From the NCBI RefSeq assembly GCF_029961025.1, contig NZ_JASBVP010000001.1:62001-126000 (forward strand): a stretch of 64,000 bases of DNA. Reading direction: 5' to 3'. Shown here piece by piece: positions 43,042 through 53,396 of the stretch. Source of the stretch: Mycobacterium sp. GTDB lineage: Bacteria; Actinomycetota; Actinomycetes; Mycobacteriales; Mycobacteriaceae. Positions within the stretch are counted from its first letter, which is position 1; every line of letters starts with the position of its first letter. Made by a program: the position numbers and the translations under genes. The notes beneath the pieces were generated by a model, which was given only the letters and a program-made list of their open reading frames with translations, was not told the DNA's origin and searched no databases.

Positions 43042-43725
43042 TTAACCCTCCAGCTTGTAGCCCAGTCCACGCACCGTCACCAGATGCACCGGATTGGCCG
43101 GGTCGGCTTCGATCTTGGAGCGCAACCGCTTGACGTGGACATCGAGTGTCTTGGTGTCGCCGACATAATCTGCGCCCCACACCCGGTCGATCAGCTGCCC
43201 GCGGGTCAGCACCCGTCCACTGTTGCGCATCAGGTACTCGAGAAGGTCGAATTCCTTGAGCGGCAATGTGATCGGCTTGCCATTCACCGATACCGTGTGC
43301 CGCTCGACATCCATCCGTACCGGACCGGACTCCAGAATGCCATCGCTGATGTCGGGCTCTTCATCACCGCCGCGGCGAAGCACCGCGCGGATCCGGGCGA
43401 TCAGCTCGCGCGCCGAGTAGGGCTTGGTCACGTAGTCGTCGGCGCCCAGTTCTAAGCCGACGACCTTGTCGATCTCACTGTCTCGGGCGGTCACCATGAT
43501 CACCGGGACGCTGCTCCGGGCGCGCAACTGCTTGCACACGTCGGTGCCTGACATCCCGGGCAACATCAAATCGAGCAACACGATGTCGGCGCCGGCCCTG
43601 TCGAACTCGGCAAGCGCCGACGGTCCGTCGGTGACCACCGTCGCCTCAAAGCCTTCCTTACGCAGCAGGAAAGCCAGCGGATCGGCCAGCGACTCTTCGT
43701 CTTCCACGATCAGCACACTGGTCAT
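43042..43725 (-). CDS. regX3: Two-component response regulator RegX3 (phosphate starvation)
   Basis: 227 residues, the same as in M. tuberculosis. Receiver domain: acidic pair EDEE, phosphoaspartate in IVLLDLMLPGMSG near residue 52, lysine in VTKPYSARELI. C-terminal OmpR winged helix: LLEYLMRNSGRVLTRGQLIDRVWG, ending VRGLGYKLEG. The start is the ATG before TSVLIVEDEE, with AGGAG upstream supplied by the MIRU repeat; an ATG three codons upstream is also open. Works with SenX3, controlling phosphate-uptake and related genes. Confidence 0.96.
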   Translation of the reverse strand: MTSVLIVEDEESLADPLAFLLRKEGFEATVVTDGPSALAEFDRAGADIVLLDLMLPGMSGTDVCKQLRARSSVPVIMVTARDSEIDKVVGLELGADDYVTKPYSARELIARIRAVLRRGGDEEPDISDGILESGPVRMDVERHTVSVNGKPITLPLKEFDLLEYLMRNSGRVLTRGQLIDRVWGADYVGDTKTLDVHVKRLRSKIEADPANPVHLVTVRGLGYKLEG

Positions 43726-43831
43726 CAGCGCCACTCCTCTTCATCGCTTCGCTCTGCTTCGTCGTCGGCGCGGGTCATCAGCGCCACTCCTCTTCATCGC
43801 TTCGCTCTGCTTCGTCGTCGGCGCGGGTCAT
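43726..43831. repeat. Two tandem 53-bp MIRU units in the senX3-regX3 gap
   Basis: The units at 43726-43778 and 43779-43831 appear identical. Each, read on the minus strand, encodes a 17-residue acidic peptide beginning [12 protein letters not shown]. Its ATG overlaps the stop before it, and its own stop overlaps the ATG after it (TGATG). The gap is thus a chain senX3 - peptide - peptide - regX3 with no untranslated base. The 53-bp type is the shorter form of the 77-bp MIRU known at this locus in the M. tuberculosis complex, and the copy number is used for typing there. Confidence 0.93.
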
Positions 43832-45051
43832 CGGCTCAACTCTTCCTCACGTTGAGAAATGTCGGGCCTCGCGTCGCGTTTCGACGATATCTCGGCGTCT
43901 TCGCCGGTCTCCCGATATGCCGGGATGGACAACGTGAACGTCGACCCGGTCCCCGGTTGGCTCCACAATCCGATGCTGCCATTGTGATTGGCAGCGACAT
44001 GCTTAACGATCGCCAAGCCGAGCCCCGTTCCGCCGGTTGCCCGCGAGCGCGCCTTATCCCCCCGGAAGAACCGCTCGAACACCCGCTCCTGGTCTTCGCG
44101 TGCGATGCCGATACCCCGGTCGGTGACGGCGATCTCGATGAACTCGGCGCGGCGGCGACGGCTGATCGACACCAGTGAGCCGCGTGGCGAGTACGCGATC
44201 GCGTTGGACACCAGGTTGGCCAGCGCGGTGACCAGCAGGGTCTGATCGCCCAGCACCTTAAAGCCACTCGGCGCATCGGTTCTGATTTCGATGTCTGAAT
44301 TGTCCGCGGCCACTTTATGACGCGAAATCGCTTCTGCCACAATTGTGTCCACGTCCACAGCGCCCAGATTGGGCAACGGCCCGCCGCCTTGAAGCCGCGA
44401 CAGCTCAATCAGTTCACCTACCATCTCCCCAAGCCTATTGGCCTCGATGAGCACCTTCTCGCCGAAGCGGCGCACCGTCTCGGGGTCATCGGCCGATGCC
44501 AGCAAGGCCTCGGCCAGCACGGCCATAGCGCCTACCGGTGTCTTGAGTTCGTGGCTGACGTTGGCCACGAAGTCCCGCCTGGTGGCCTCCACCCGGGCGT
44601 AGTCGGACTGGTCGTAGACAAAGACCACGGCGAAGCGGCGGTCTTCTTCGCTCAGCAGCCGGGCCTGGCCGTGCACCGACAGCCCGGACCGGCCTGCGGG
44701 CACACGCTTGCCCGGTGACAGATCGAACTCGGCGTCCTCGCCGGCCAGCGCCCGCAGTGCCGCTTGCCAGGCCTGCTCGTCGAGCTGCCGGTCACGCACC
44801 AATCCCAGCTGTTTGGCCTGGTCGTTCAGGTAGACCACGTCACGATGACCGTCTACCACCGCGGTGCCCAGCGGCATCAGCGCGACGATGCGCTGCAGCA
44901 TCTGCGAGACCGTGATCCCCGCCCATTCGGCGGCCGCACGCTGGCGGCGCTCGGTCACCCGCGGTGCCATCCGGGTTCCCGCGGCAACGCCGACCGCCAG
45001 TGCCGATAGCGACAACACCCCGGCCGACAACAGCGCCGAGAACATAGTCAC
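43828..45051 (-). CDS. senX3: Sensor histidine kinase SenX3
   Basis: 407 residues. An N-terminal membrane helix pair, then a PAS-like domain ([20 protein letters not shown]), the phosphoacceptor histidine in [16 protein letters not shown] near residue 165, the N box [14 protein letters not shown], and ATP lids [19 protein letters not shown] and [14 protein letters not shown]. It senses phosphate state through the PstSCAB/PhoU system and controls RegX3. GTG start. Its stop overlaps the first MIRU peptide start. Upstream, 128 bp separate it from the phosphoglycerate mutase gene. Confidence 0.96.
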   Translation of the reverse strand: MTMFSALLSAGVLSLSALAVGVAAGTRMAPRVTERRQRAAAEWAGITVSQMLQRIVALMPLGTAVVDGHRDVVYLNDQAKQLGLVRDRQLDEQAWQAALRALAGEDAEFDLSPGKRVPAGRSGLSVHGQARLLSEEDRRFAVVFVYDQSDYARVEATRRDFVANVSHELKTPVGAMAVLAEALLASADDPETVRRFGEKVLIEANRLGEMVGELIELSRLQGGGPLPNLGAVDVDTIVAEAISRHKVAADNSDIEIRTDAPSGFKVLGDQTLLVTALANLVSNAIAYSPRGSLVSISRRRRAEFIEIAVTDRGIGIAREDQERVFERFFRGDKARSRATGGTGLGLAIVKHVAANHNGSIGLWSQPGTGSTFTLSIPAYRETGEDAEISSKRDARPDISQREEELSR

Positions 45052-45179
45052 GCGAAAATCCTACAAATCAGGTGAACATCGCCCTAGCTGCCCGGGGCCT
45101 AAATCGGACATGTCACAGAGTGCAATGCAGGAATTCGTCCGCTGTTCACGTCTTGTTTTCCGCGATGTCTCGAAACCGC

Positions 45180-45935
45180 TCACGTGCCCTGGCGTGCGAC
45201 CGCGGCGGCGCCGGCGGCGGCGGCTTCGGGATCGAGATAGGTGCCGCCGGCCACCAGGGGACGAAGCTCGGCGTCTAGGTCGTAGCGCAGCGGAATGCCG
45301 GTGGGGATGTTCAGCCCGACGATCGCATCGTCGGACATCCGGTCCAGGTATTTGACCAGCGCGCGCAGCGAGTTGCCGGACGCCGCGATCAGCACCGTCC
45401 TTCCCACCCGCAAGTCCGGGACGATGACATCGGTGTAGTACGGCACGAACCGGGCCACCACATCGGCCAGGCACTCGGTCAGCGGGCCTCCCCCGATGTT
45501 GGCGTAGCGGGGATCGGTGTCCTGGCTGAACCGGCTGCCCCTCTCGATCGGCGGCGGCGGCGTAGCGTAGCTGCGCCGCCACGCCATGAACTGTTCCTCG
45601 CCGTAGCGCGCCCTGACCTCGGACTTGTTCAGGCCCTGCAGCGCACCGTAGTGGCGTTCGTTGAGCCGCCAGCTACGCCGCACCGGGATCCAGTGCCGAT
45701 CGGCGGTGTCTAGCGCCAGGTTCGCGGTGGTGATCGCCCGTCGCAACAGCGAGGTGTACACCACGTCGGGCAACAGGTTGTGCTCGGCCATTAGCTCACC
45801 GCTGCGCACCGCCTCGGCCCGGCCCTTATCGGTCAGGTCGACGTCGACCCACCCGGTGAACAGATTCAACGCGTTCCACTCACTCTCGCCGTGACGGAGG
45901 AGGACCAGTGTGGCGGCTGCGTGTTGTGATCCCAT
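45180..45935 (-). CDS. gpm1: 2,3-bisphosphoglycerate-dependent phosphoglycerate mutase
   Basis: 251 residues. Catalytic histidine motif [20 protein letters not shown], then [16 protein letters not shown], the family insert with [20 protein letters not shown], and the second histidine region [17 protein letters not shown], which has Ser-Gly-Asn where the classical dPGM motif has His-Gly-Asn. The substitution is a point to check. It interconverts 3- and 2-phosphoglycerate in glycolysis. Rv0489 homologue by order; the Rv0488 exporter next to it in M. tuberculosis is absent here. Confidence 0.92.
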   Translation of the reverse strand: MGSQHAAATLVLLRHGESEWNALNLFTGWVDVDLTDKGRAEAVRSGELMAEHNLLPDVVYTSLLRRAITTANLALDTADRHWIPVRRSWRLNERHYGALQGLNKSEVRARYGEEQFMAWRRSYATPPPPIERGSRFSQDTDPRYANIGGGPLTECLADVVARFVPYYTDVIVPDLRVGRTVLIAASGNSLRALVKYLDRMSDDAIVGLNIPTGIPLRYDLDAELRPLVAGGTYLDPEAAAAGAAAVARQGT

Positions 45936-46058
45936 GGCGGCCTAGTCTGTCATGGCCTGACCCGCTGCGGTGTGGCGGTCGCAGCGTTCACTAGGCCGGG
46001 TCGGTCCGACGCTGCGAACAGCCGCAAGCACTCCTATCGCCGGCCAAGCACAAATCGC

Positions 46059-46622
46059 TCAAATCTGATCGCCGGCCCCCTCCTCGGGCCGCTTCGCGGC
46101 CCGCATCGTCGCCGAACGTTCCTCGTCGTCGATCAGGTGAGCGAACGCCTGAAGGTTCTTCAGCGAGGTGCCCCGTGACACCCGCCACTCCCACTCCTTT
46201 CGGATCGAGGAGCGAAAACCCAACTCCAGCAACGTGTTGAAATCCGAGTCCACCGCTTCCAGCACTTGACCGAGCACCCGGTCGATCTCGCCGGCGGTGA
46301 CCGAGGCCAACGACATGCGGCCCACCAGATAGATGTCGCCGACATTGTCCAGCGTGTAGGCGACGCCGTAAAGACGGCGGTTGCGGTTGAGCAGAAACCG
46401 GTAAACGCCTTCGTGGTTCTCGTCGGGCTTGCGACACACGAACGCCTCGATGCGTACCGCGTGCTCGCCGATACTCAGAATGGTGTTGGTTTTGAGCTTG
46501 CGTTCCCCGGGCAACTCCACGATCAATCCCGGTGGCCCCCCGTGGGCGCCCCGGTGGCGCGTGTAAGCCAGCTGACTGGCCTGCAGCGCTTCCTCGATAA
46601 CCCGCTGTACAGCTGAACTCAT
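46059..46622 (-). CDS. YbjN-domain protein (Rv0487-like)
   Basis: 187 residues, start at the ATG before SSAVQRVIEEAL with GGAGAG upstream. The YbjN/type III-secretion-chaperone-like fold shows VYRFLLNRNRRLYGVAYTLD, GDIYLVGRMSLASVTAGEIDRVLG and FNTLLELGFRSSIRKEWEWR. Function is unknown; the family is common in actinobacteria, where it often accompanies mshA. Downstream of mshA by 79 bp on the same strand. Confidence 0.85.
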   Translation of the reverse strand: MSSAVQRVIEEALQASQLAYTRHRGAHGGPPGLIVELPGERKLKTNTILSIGEHAVRIEAFVCRKPDENHEGVYRFLLNRNRRLYGVAYTLDNVGDIYLVGRMSLASVTAGEIDRVLGQVLEAVDSDFNTLLELGFRSSIRKEWEWRVSRGTSLKNLQAFAHLIDDEERSATMRAAKRPEEGAGDQI

Positions 46623-46701
46623 CGGCGCCACTCTCCCCCGCAACCGGGCGGTGCCCCCACGATCCCGGCCCCGTCGGAATCATCCTCGACGGCGCAACTC
46701 A

Positions 46702-48066
46702 TCACGCCCGGACCTCCTGGTGCACCGTCCAGCGCCGGGGTTTTCGTGCCGATGCCGGGTCGCGCACCCGGCGGCGGTTTCGGACGGTGAAATCAGCGAT
46801 CGCGCGCCGGTAGCTGACCAGCAACGCATCGACGGTGTTGTCCCAGGAGAACGCCGCGGCGTGCGCGGCCGCCGAGCGGCTCATCGCCCATCCTCGCGGC
46901 CCGCAGCAGAGCCGCAGCAACTCCTCGATGGCATCCGCCCACCGGTCGACGTCATGGCCGGACACCAGCATGCCGCTGACCCCGTCGCGCACGACCACCG
47001 GCAGCCCGCCCACCGCGGCCGCAACCACCGGCGTGCCGCACGCTTGCGCCTCCACCGCCACCAGGCCGAACGACTCCGAATAGCTGGGCACGGCGACCAG
47101 GTCGGCGGCCCGGAACAGGGTGGCGAGATCCTCTCGAGATTGCGGCGGCAGGAATGTCACCCGCGCGCTGATACCGAGTTCGTCGGCCAGCCGGACCAGT
47201 CCGTCCGGGGCCGCGCGACCGCTGCCCGACGGTCCACCGGCCACCACGATGTGCACCCGTCTGAGTCTGGCGGCCGCCCGCAGCACCAGGTCGGGTGCCT
47301 TCAGCGGCTGGATGCGCCCGACGAAGACCACCACCTGCCGATCCGTCGGCAGGCCCAACGCTGCCCGGGCGGCACGGCGGTCCCCGGGATGAAACACCTC
47401 GAGGTCGACGCCGGGGTGGGCCACGTCGATCCTGGCGGGATCGGCGCTGAGCAGCGAAACCAGTTGCCCGGCTTCCTCCTCGGTGTTGGCGATCAGCCGG
47501 TCCGCCTCGTCGACGACCTGTTGCTCACCGACCGTGCGCAGCACCGGCTCGGGGATGTCCCCGTCGGCCAGTGCCGCGTTTTTCACCGCCGCCAGGGTGT
47601 GCGCGGTGTGCACCAGCGGCACGGCCCAGCGGTCCCGGGCCAGCCAGCCGACCCGACCGGACAGCCAGTAGTGCGAGTGCACGATGTCGTAATAGCCGGC
47701 CTCGTGACCGGCTTCGGCCCGCAACACCCCCGCTGCGAACGCGCACAGTTGGGCGGGCAGGTCGTATTTGTCGAGCCCTTCGAAAGGACCGGCGTCCACG
47801 TTGCGCACCAGCACCCCGGGCGCCACCGGCACGATCGGCGGATCGGTCGATGCGGTGGCCCGGGTGAAGATCTCCACCTCGATGCCCCGTCGTGCCAGGT
47901 GCAGCGCGGTCTGCAACACGTAGACGTTCATGCCGCCGGCGTCGCCGACGCCCGGCTGGGCCAGCGGTGACGTGTGCACCGACAACACCGCCACCCGGCC
48001 CGGATCGCGCACCCCGGCCGCATCGAGCCCGCGAACGTCAGAGCGGAAAACGTCGGTAGGCACCAC
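46702..48066 (-). CDS. mshA: D-inositol-3-phosphate glycosyltransferase MshA (mycothiol synthesis)
   Basis: 454 residues, a GT-B fold, family 4 glycosyltransferase. It joins UDP-GlcNAc to inositol-3-phosphate, the first step of mycothiol synthesis. N-terminal [20 protein letters not shown] loop, [18 protein letters not shown], and the UDP-sugar motif [23 protein letters not shown] are all present. It starts at GTG 48066 and is about 26 residues shorter at the N terminus than the M. tuberculosis protein as I recall. Mycothiol also matters for mercury and redox stress, which links it loosely to the merA segment. Confidence 0.95.
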   Translation of the reverse strand: MVPTDVFRSDVRGLDAAGVRDPGRVAVLSVHTSPLAQPGVGDAGGMNVYVLQTALHLARRGIEVEIFTRATASTDPPIVPVAPGVLVRNVDAGPFEGLDKYDLPAQLCAFAAGVLRAEAGHEAGYYDIVHSHYWLSGRVGWLARDRWAVPLVHTAHTLAAVKNAALADGDIPEPVLRTVGEQQVVDEADRLIANTEEEAGQLVSLLSADPARIDVAHPGVDLEVFHPGDRRAARAALGLPTDRQVVVFVGRIQPLKAPDLVLRAAARLRRVHIVVAGGPSGSGRAAPDGLVRLADELGISARVTFLPPQSREDLATLFRAADLVAVPSYSESFGLVAVEAQACGTPVVAAAVGGLPVVVRDGVSGMLVSGHDVDRWADAIEELLRLCCGPRGWAMSRSAAAHAAAFSWDNTVDALLVSYRRAIADFTVRNRRRVRDPASARKPRRWTVHQEVRA

Positions 48067-48113
48067 ACCGCCATCTTGGCAGGGCGCTTCGCAGCGTCGC
48101 CGACATGCTCACG

Positions 48114-49427
48114 TCACCTCGACGATCCCCGCGCCGCGCGCCCCAGCGCCCGCCCCGGTGACCCGAGGGCTCTGGCGCGCCGCATCGCCCCCAGCGGATC
48201 GGCGTAGAGCCCATCCAGGGACACGATCCCCGCACCCGCCTCCTGCACCCGATTGCCGAAGACAGTCACCCGGATCTCCTGCGGCGGCAGCACGGAACGC
48301 GCGGCGAACGCGGCTTTCACCTGCACCAGCCCTTCCGGGTATTCGGTGAACGCCTGGCCGCCAACCACCAAATCCTCGGGATTGAGCAGGTCACGCAGCA
48401 GCGCAATCGCTTCACCGAGCACCCGGGCCCGTTCCGCCAGCAGGTCTTTGGCCAGCTGGTTGCCGCTACGGGCGACCCGCAACACCTCGGCAATGGCCGG
48501 CCCCGGCCCAGGTGTGGCGACCTCGGGCAGGATACGAAGTCGCCGCGCCGCGGCCAGCACCGCCTCGTCGCTGACGGTGGACTCCAGTTGCCCGGAACCG
48601 CCCAGCAGCTCGGAAGGCGCGGGCAGGGCGGCTATGGTGCCCGGGCCGCCGGCCGGGCTGTGTACCCTACCGTCAATCACCAGGGCATAGCCCACGGTTT
48701 CCCGCGCGTAGACATAAAGACTGCTCGACGGGCTCGACGCGAACCGGCGGATGCCGAGCTGCAACTCCGCCCCGGCCATGGCGTGCACCGCCGACGCCAC
48801 CGACACCGGCAGGCCCAGCGCGTCGGCCAGCACCGGACCGACGGGTGCCTGACGCCAGCCCAGCCGGGGATGATCGATGTGGCCGCTGGCGCCGTGAACC
48901 ACTCCGCCGACCGCGACCCCCACCCACAGCGGTCGGCGGCGATGCCAGCGTTGCAGGTATCGGCGCGCGGTGTCGGCCAGCGAGGCCAACGCGGGCCCTT
49001 GGGCGCCGCGCGGGGTCGGTGCCTCCACCGCGTCCAGCGCGCGGCCGAACAAGTCGGTGGCCACGATGCGGGTGCTTCGCGCCCCGACGTGCAGGCCCAG
49101 CGTCAGGAACGGTTCGTGATTGACCTCGACGGGCACCCGTGGACGCCCGATCGCCCCGGCGACCGCAAGGTCGGCGCGCTCACGCAGCAGCCCGGCCTCA
49201 AGCAGCGCGTTGACCTGCCGGTTCACCGTCGCGGCGCTCAGCGACGTGACATCGCTGATGACGTCGCGGCCAACGGGGCCGTGGAGCCGCACGGCCCGGA
49301 AGACCGCCGCCGCGGCGGCGTCCGACAGATGCAGCGACGGCGCAACGACCCGGTGATGCGACCGCCCTCGTCGCGGGCCTCCCGGGGCACGATGGGTCGG
49401 GTGGTTGGTGAGAGTGGTTGAGCGCAT
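48114..49427 (-). CDS. ROK/NagC-family transcriptional regulator (Rv0485-like)
   Basis: 437 residues. The N-terminal winged helix (GRDVISDVTSLSAATVNRQVNALLEAGLL, about residues 53-81) is followed by a ROK-type sugar-kinase-like domain (LTLGLHVGARSTRIVATDL, GVAVGGVVHGASGHIDHP). The usual ROK zinc motif CxCGxxGC is absent, so it probably no longer binds sugar in the ROK-kinase way. Rv0485 of M. tuberculosis is reported to affect pe13-ppe18 expression. A 47-bp gap separates it from mshA downstream; the SDR gene is divergent. Confidence 0.85.
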   Translation of the reverse strand: MRSTTLTNHPTHRAPGGPRRGRSHHRVVAPSLHLSDAAAAAVFRAVRLHGPVGRDVISDVTSLSAATVNRQVNALLEAGLLRERADLAVAGAIGRPRVPVEVNHEPFLTLGLHVGARSTRIVATDLFGRALDAVEAPTPRGAQGPALASLADTARRYLQRWHRRRPLWVGVAVGGVVHGASGHIDHPRLGWRQAPVGPVLADALGLPVSVASAVHAMAGAELQLGIRRFASSPSSSLYVYARETVGYALVIDGRVHSPAGGPGTIAALPAPSELLGGSGQLESTVSDEAVLAAARRLRILPEVATPGPGPAIAEVLRVARSGNQLAKDLLAERARVLGEAIALLRDLLNPEDLVVGGQAFTEYPEGLVQVKAAFAARSVLPPQEIRVTVFGNRVQEAGAGIVSLDGLYADPLGAMRRARALGSPGRALGRAARGSSR

Positions 49428-49606
49428 GGGTGTCCTTGTCCGAGTCCCTGGGTTCCGACGGCGGGCCCGGCCACCCCGGCGTGGGGTGAGCTCAGGCGGG
49501 GCAGACCGCGCGGCAACAACACCCGCGGTCCGCGATCGGACACAGGCCGAGCAAGGCGCTCAGGTACACACGAGGGAATCTAGCACGCAAAGCTAGAGTT
49601 GGTGAG

Positions 49607-50359
49607 ATGAGCACGCCATCACCGCAACCGCACGAACGCGTCGCGGTGGTCACCGGCGCCAGTGCGGGCATTGGTGAAGCGACCGCGAGAACCCTTGCCG
49701 CGCAAGGTTTTCACGTAGTCGCGGTGGCGCGCCGGGCGGACCGGATCGCGGCGTTGGCCGATGAGATCGGCGGAACCGCCGTGGCGGCCGATGTCACCGA
49801 CGGCGCCGCTGTGGAAGCACTGGCGAGCGGATTGAGCCGAGTCGACGTGCTGGTCAACAACGCCGGGGGTGCCAAGGGGCTGGAACCGGTCGCCGAGGCA
49901 GACCTGGACCATTGGCGCTGGATGTGGGAGACCAATGTGCTGGGCACGCTGCGGGTCACCCGGGCGTTGTTGCCCAAGTTGATCGCCTCGGGCGACGGGC
50001 TGATCGTGACGATCACCTCGATTGCGGCGTTCGAGATCTACGACGGCGGTTCGGGTTACACGTCGGCCAAGCACGCGCAAAGCGCGTTACACCGCACCCT
50101 GCGTGGTGAGTTGTTGGGAAAACCCGTGCGGCTCACCGAGATTGCACCTGGCATGGTGCAGACCGAGTTCTCCCTGGTGCGCTTCGACGGCGACCGGAGG
50201 CGAGCCGAGGCGGTGTATGAGGGCATGACCCCGCTGGTGGCCGCCGATATCGCCGAGGTGATCGGATTCGTGGCCAGCCGCCCGTCCCACGTCAACCTGG
50301 ACCAGATCGTCATCCGGCCGCGCGACCAGGCATCGGCTACCCGCCGGGTCGCGCGCTAG
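49607..50359 (+). CDS. Short-chain dehydrogenase/reductase (Rv0484c-like)
   Basis: 250 residues, classical SDR. Cofactor loop [18 protein letters not shown], the basic AVARRADRI after strand 2 (favouring NADP), NNAGG motif [13 protein letters not shown], and the catalytic Ser-Tyr-Lys in [23 protein letters not shown]. The C-terminal [14 protein letters not shown] resembles YdfG-type 3-hydroxy acid dehydrogenases. Convergent with lprQ, overlapping its end by 23 bp. Confidence 0.88.
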   Translation: MSTPSPQPHERVAVVTGASAGIGEATARTLAAQGFHVVAVARRADRIAALADEIGGTAVAADVTDGAAVEALASGLSRVDVLVNNAGGAKGLEPVAEADLDHWRWMWETNVLGTLRVTRALLPKLIASGDGLIVTITSIAAFEIYDGGSGYTSAKHAQSALHRTLRGELLGKPVRLTEIAPGMVQTEFSLVRFDGDRRRAEAVYEGMTPLVAADIAEVIGFVASRPSHVNLDQIVIRPRDQASATRRVAR

Positions 50360-51665
50360 CCGTGCCGGACGGGGCGGTGGGTGCGTCCGGCACCGCGGCC
50401 GCGCCGGAAGGGCCGACGGGCGCGGTGACCGGGATGGGCTTGCCGGGCTTGGGTCCCTGGCCCGCCAGTGCCGACATCGACTTCCAGGTGTCCCAGTCCA
50501 CCGCCCAGTCCCAGATATCCCCATCGGCGGCGGACAGCTGGATCGAGCTGCCGGTCACCTCCACGGGATCGCCGTAGAGGGCGCTGTTGTAGTACTGCTC
50601 GGCGTCGGCCGTGGACAGGTTGATGCAGCCGTTGGTGACGTTGGTATTGCCCTGCGCGCCGGCGCTGGCCGGGTTGGCGTGGATGAATTCGCCGTTGTTG
50701 GAGATCCGCACCGCCCAGCGCTCGTGGATGTTGCTGTAACCGGCGGCCGGGTTGGACATGTAAAAGTCGGCGTATTTCTCGCTGACCACGTGGATCCCGT
50801 TGCGGGTGACGTTGCGCGGCTTGTCGGCCTCGCCGTAGCTGCAGGGAAAGTCCATGATCACCCCCTCGTCGCGAATCACCTGGATGCGGTGCGAGGTGAC
50901 CTCGGCCTTGACCACCTGGCGGCGGCCGACCTGGAAGTTCAGGCTGATGTCCTGCTTGCCGTAGGCGCCGTCGCCGAACGCCACCCCGTAGAGCTTGGCG
51001 TCGACGGTGACCGTGGTGCCCGCCGGGTAGTAGTCGCGGGTCCGCCAGTGCACCCGCGAGCCCTGCGCCTCATCGGGCAGCCATGCCCAGCTGCCTTCGA
51101 CGGGCGGGTCGGTGGTGACAATGAGCGCCCGTTCGACGGCGGCCTTGTCGGTGATCGGCGAGTCGAACTGGATGATGATCGGCGCCGCCACTCCCACGGT
51201 CTGGCCGTCGGCGAGCTGAAACCGCCCGTTGATCACCTTTTTGGGTGTCAGGGTGGTGAACCGGCCGGCGACCGGAACCGCCCTGCCGTCGCGGCCGATC
51301 GCCGCACCGCTCCAGGTGTAGGCGACACCATAACCCAGCGGTTCGGTGATCGTGTAGGCGGTGCGATCCCGGTTGAACGCCCCGGCCACCACCTTGCCGT
51401 GCGGATTCGTCAAGGCCACCTGCGCGAAGACGCCGTTTTTGACCTCGACACCGACCGGCGCGGTGGGTGCCACGTTCGCCGCGGCGGGAGTGCCGAGCGC
51501 CGGCCGGAACGTCACCGTCGGCACCGGTGGTGGCGGCGGTGTCTCCGCGTGTTTGCTGGGTCTGCTGAAACACCCGGCCAGCACGTTCGGTGCGAACACC
51601 CCCACCGCCAGCGCAGACAAGGCCCGGCGCCGGCAGATCGGCGTCGGGCCACCGGCTGTGTTCAC
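50337..51665 (-). CDS. lprQ: L,D-transpeptidase lipoprotein LprQ (LdtMt5-like)
   Basis: About 442 residues from GTG 51665; a TTG at 51689 would add eight. Signal sequence [18 protein letters not shown] gives a lipobox. Two Ig-like domains follow, then a YkuD catalytic domain with [19 protein letters not shown] and the nucleophile cysteine in [19 protein letters not shown]. The family motif S/H-x-G-C is modified to T-N-G-C, as in LdtMt5. It forms 3-3 cross-links in peptidoglycan, or moderates them. The C terminus is proline- and threonine-rich. 47 bp downstream of murB. Confidence 0.92.
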   Translation of the reverse strand: MNTAGGPTPICRRRALSALAVGVFAPNVLAGCFSRPSKHAETPPPPPVPTVTFRPALGTPAAANVAPTAPVGVEVKNGVFAQVALTNPHGKVVAGAFNRDRTAYTITEPLGYGVAYTWSGAAIGRDGRAVPVAGRFTTLTPKKVINGRFQLADGQTVGVAAPIIIQFDSPITDKAAVERALIVTTDPPVEGSWAWLPDEAQGSRVHWRTRDYYPAGTTVTVDAKLYGVAFGDGAYGKQDISLNFQVGRRQVVKAEVTSHRIQVIRDEGVIMDFPCSYGEADKPRNVTRNGIHVVSEKYADFYMSNPAAGYSNIHERWAVRISNNGEFIHANPASAGAQGNTNVTNGCINLSTADAEQYYNSALYGDPVEVTGSSIQLSAADGDIWDWAVDWDTWKSMSALAGQGPKPGKPIPVTAPVGPSGAAAVPDAPTAPSGTASARPGG

Positions 51666-51712
51666 GACAGATAAAGATACCGGGCCCAACGCCCCGCCCC
51701 CGAAAGCAACGG

Positions 51713-52807
51713 CTACAACACGCAGCCCACCAGCACGGGTTCGGGTTCCAGGGTGATTCCAAACACATCGCGCACCCCGTCGCGCACGGTGCGAGCCAGG
51801 GCCACCACGTCGGCGGCGGTGGCCCCACCGCGGTTCGTCAGGGCCAGCGCATGCTTGGTGGACAGCCGGCAGGGGGCGCTGCCGGTGCCCGGGTAGCCTT
51901 TGCCGAAGCCGGCCCGCTCCACCAGCCAGCCGGCCGCGAGTTTGACGCCGCCCGGCGCCGGCCAGTGCGGTACCGGGGCGCCGGCCCGCTCCACCAGGCG
52001 CCGGTACACGGCCGGCGCGACGACCGGATTGATGAAAAACGACCCGACGCTCCAGGTGTCGTGGTCGGCCGTGTCGAGCACCATGCCCTTGCGCGCCCGC
52101 AGGGCCAGCACCGCCCGCCGGACGGTGGCCGGGTCGGCGCGTTGACCGGCCGTCGCGTGCAGCGCGGTGACCAGCTCGTGATAGCGCAGCGGCGCGCTGC
52201 GGCCGGACGCATCCAGCGTGAACTCCACCTCCACGACCACGATGGGCACCCGCAGCCCGTCACCGCCGACGGGCTTGAGCACGCTGGTGCGGTAGCCGAA
52301 GCCCAACTCGGACGGCGATGCCCAGCGCAGCTCACCGCTGCGCCGGTCCAGCAGCCGGACCCCGGTGATGACGTCGGCCACCTCCACGCCGTAGGCACCC
52401 ACGTTCTGCACAGGGGTGGCACCGGCCGAACCGGGGATGCCGGACAGGCATTCCAGTCCCCCGAGTCCGTGTTCGACGGCGGCGACCACGACGTCGTCCC
52501 ACACCGCACCGGCCTCCGCGCGCAAGATGTTGCCGTCGATGCTGATGCTGTCGTTGGCCAGCCGCACCACGGTCAGGTCGGTCAGGGTTTCGGAGATCAC
52601 CACGTTGGAGCCGCCGGCCATCACCAGCAGCGGTTGGCAGCGCTCGGCGTCCAGGCGGCGCAACACCGCGACCGCCTGTTCGGTGGTGGTGCAGGTGATG
52701 ACACGCCGCGCCGTAGGGCCGATCCGCAACGTGGTCAGGGGGGCCAGCGGCACATTCTCGGCGATATGCGCCCCGGCGAACAACGTTCCCGCGCCGCCCT
52801 GCCTCAT
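51713..52807 (-). CDS. murB: UDP-N-acetylenolpyruvoylglucosamine reductase
   Basis: 364 residues. The FAD-binding domain is seen in [23 protein letters not shown] and [23 protein letters not shown], with the catalytic serine region GSFFINPVV and conserved [20 protein letters not shown] and [13 protein letters not shown]. It completes UDP-MurNAc synthesis for peptidoglycan. Next to an L,D-transpeptidase gene, making a small cell-wall cluster. Divergent from the DUF2505 gene with 26 bp between starts. Confidence 0.95.
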   Translation of the reverse strand: MRQGGAGTLFAGAHIAENVPLAPLTTLRIGPTARRVITCTTTEQAVAVLRRLDAERCQPLLVMAGGSNVVISETLTDLTVVRLANDSISIDGNILRAEAGAVWDDVVVAAVEHGLGGLECLSGIPGSAGATPVQNVGAYGVEVADVITGVRLLDRRSGELRWASPSELGFGYRTSVLKPVGGDGLRVPIVVVEVEFTLDASGRSAPLRYHELVTALHATAGQRADPATVRRAVLALRARKGMVLDTADHDTWSVGSFFINPVVAPAVYRRLVERAGAPVPHWPAPGGVKLAAGWLVERAGFGKGYPGTGSAPCRLSTKHALALTNRGGATAADVVALARTVRDGVRDVFGITLEPEPVLVGCVL

Positions 52808-52833
52808 GAGCCGTAACGGTAGCCTGACCTGCT

Positions 52834-53346
52834 ATGCCGCGTTCATTCGACATGTCCACCGACTACGGGGGCACCGTCGAACAGGTTCATCGTGCTTTCG
52901 GTGACGAGGGCTACTGGCTGGCCCGCCTGGCCAATTCCGGGGCCGATGAGGCGGCGCTGGAGTCGATGCGGGTCGGGAGCGACGGCAGCATCGACGTGGT
53001 CACCGTGCAGGTGCTGCGCGGTGACCGGCTTCCCGCTTTGGTCACCCAGTTGCATCGCGGCGATCTGCGGATCCGGCGCGACGAGAAGTGGGGCCCGGTC
53101 GTCGACGGCGTCGCTAACGCCACCGTTCTCGGTTCCATCCCGAACCTCCCGGTGGGCCTTACCGGGACCGGGGTGCTAGCACCGGTCGGCGATTCCGGTG
53201 GTGCCCGGCTGACGTTTCGGGCCACGGTCGAGGTTCGGGTGCCACTTATCGGAGGCAGGATCGAGAACTTGATCGGCAGTCAGCTGGTCGAGCTGCTGAT
53301 CGCCGAGCAGCGCTTCACCACCACCTGGATCGCCGAGAACGCCTGA
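52834..53346 (+). CDS. DUF2505-family protein (Rv0481c-like)
   Basis: 170 residues (174 recalled for Rv0481c). It begins MPRSFDMSTDYGGTVEQVHRA and has the SRPBCC/START-like pattern of alternating strands, with a long C-terminal helix ENLIGSQLVELLIAEQRFTTTWIAE. Such folds bind hydrophobic ligands; the ligand is unknown. No signal peptide. Followed after 50 bp by the nitrilase gene on the same strand. Confidence 0.85.
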   Translation: MPRSFDMSTDYGGTVEQVHRAFGDEGYWLARLANSGADEAALESMRVGSDGSIDVVTVQVLRGDRLPALVTQLHRGDLRIRRDEKWGPVVDGVANATVLGSIPNLPVGLTGTGVLAPVGDSGGARLTFRATVEVRVPLIGGRIENLIGSQLVELLIAEQRFTTTWIAENA

Positions 53347-53396
53347 CCCGGCCGCGCCGGATCCGCGCCCGCTAGCGGCGCCTTTAGGCTGAGGCC

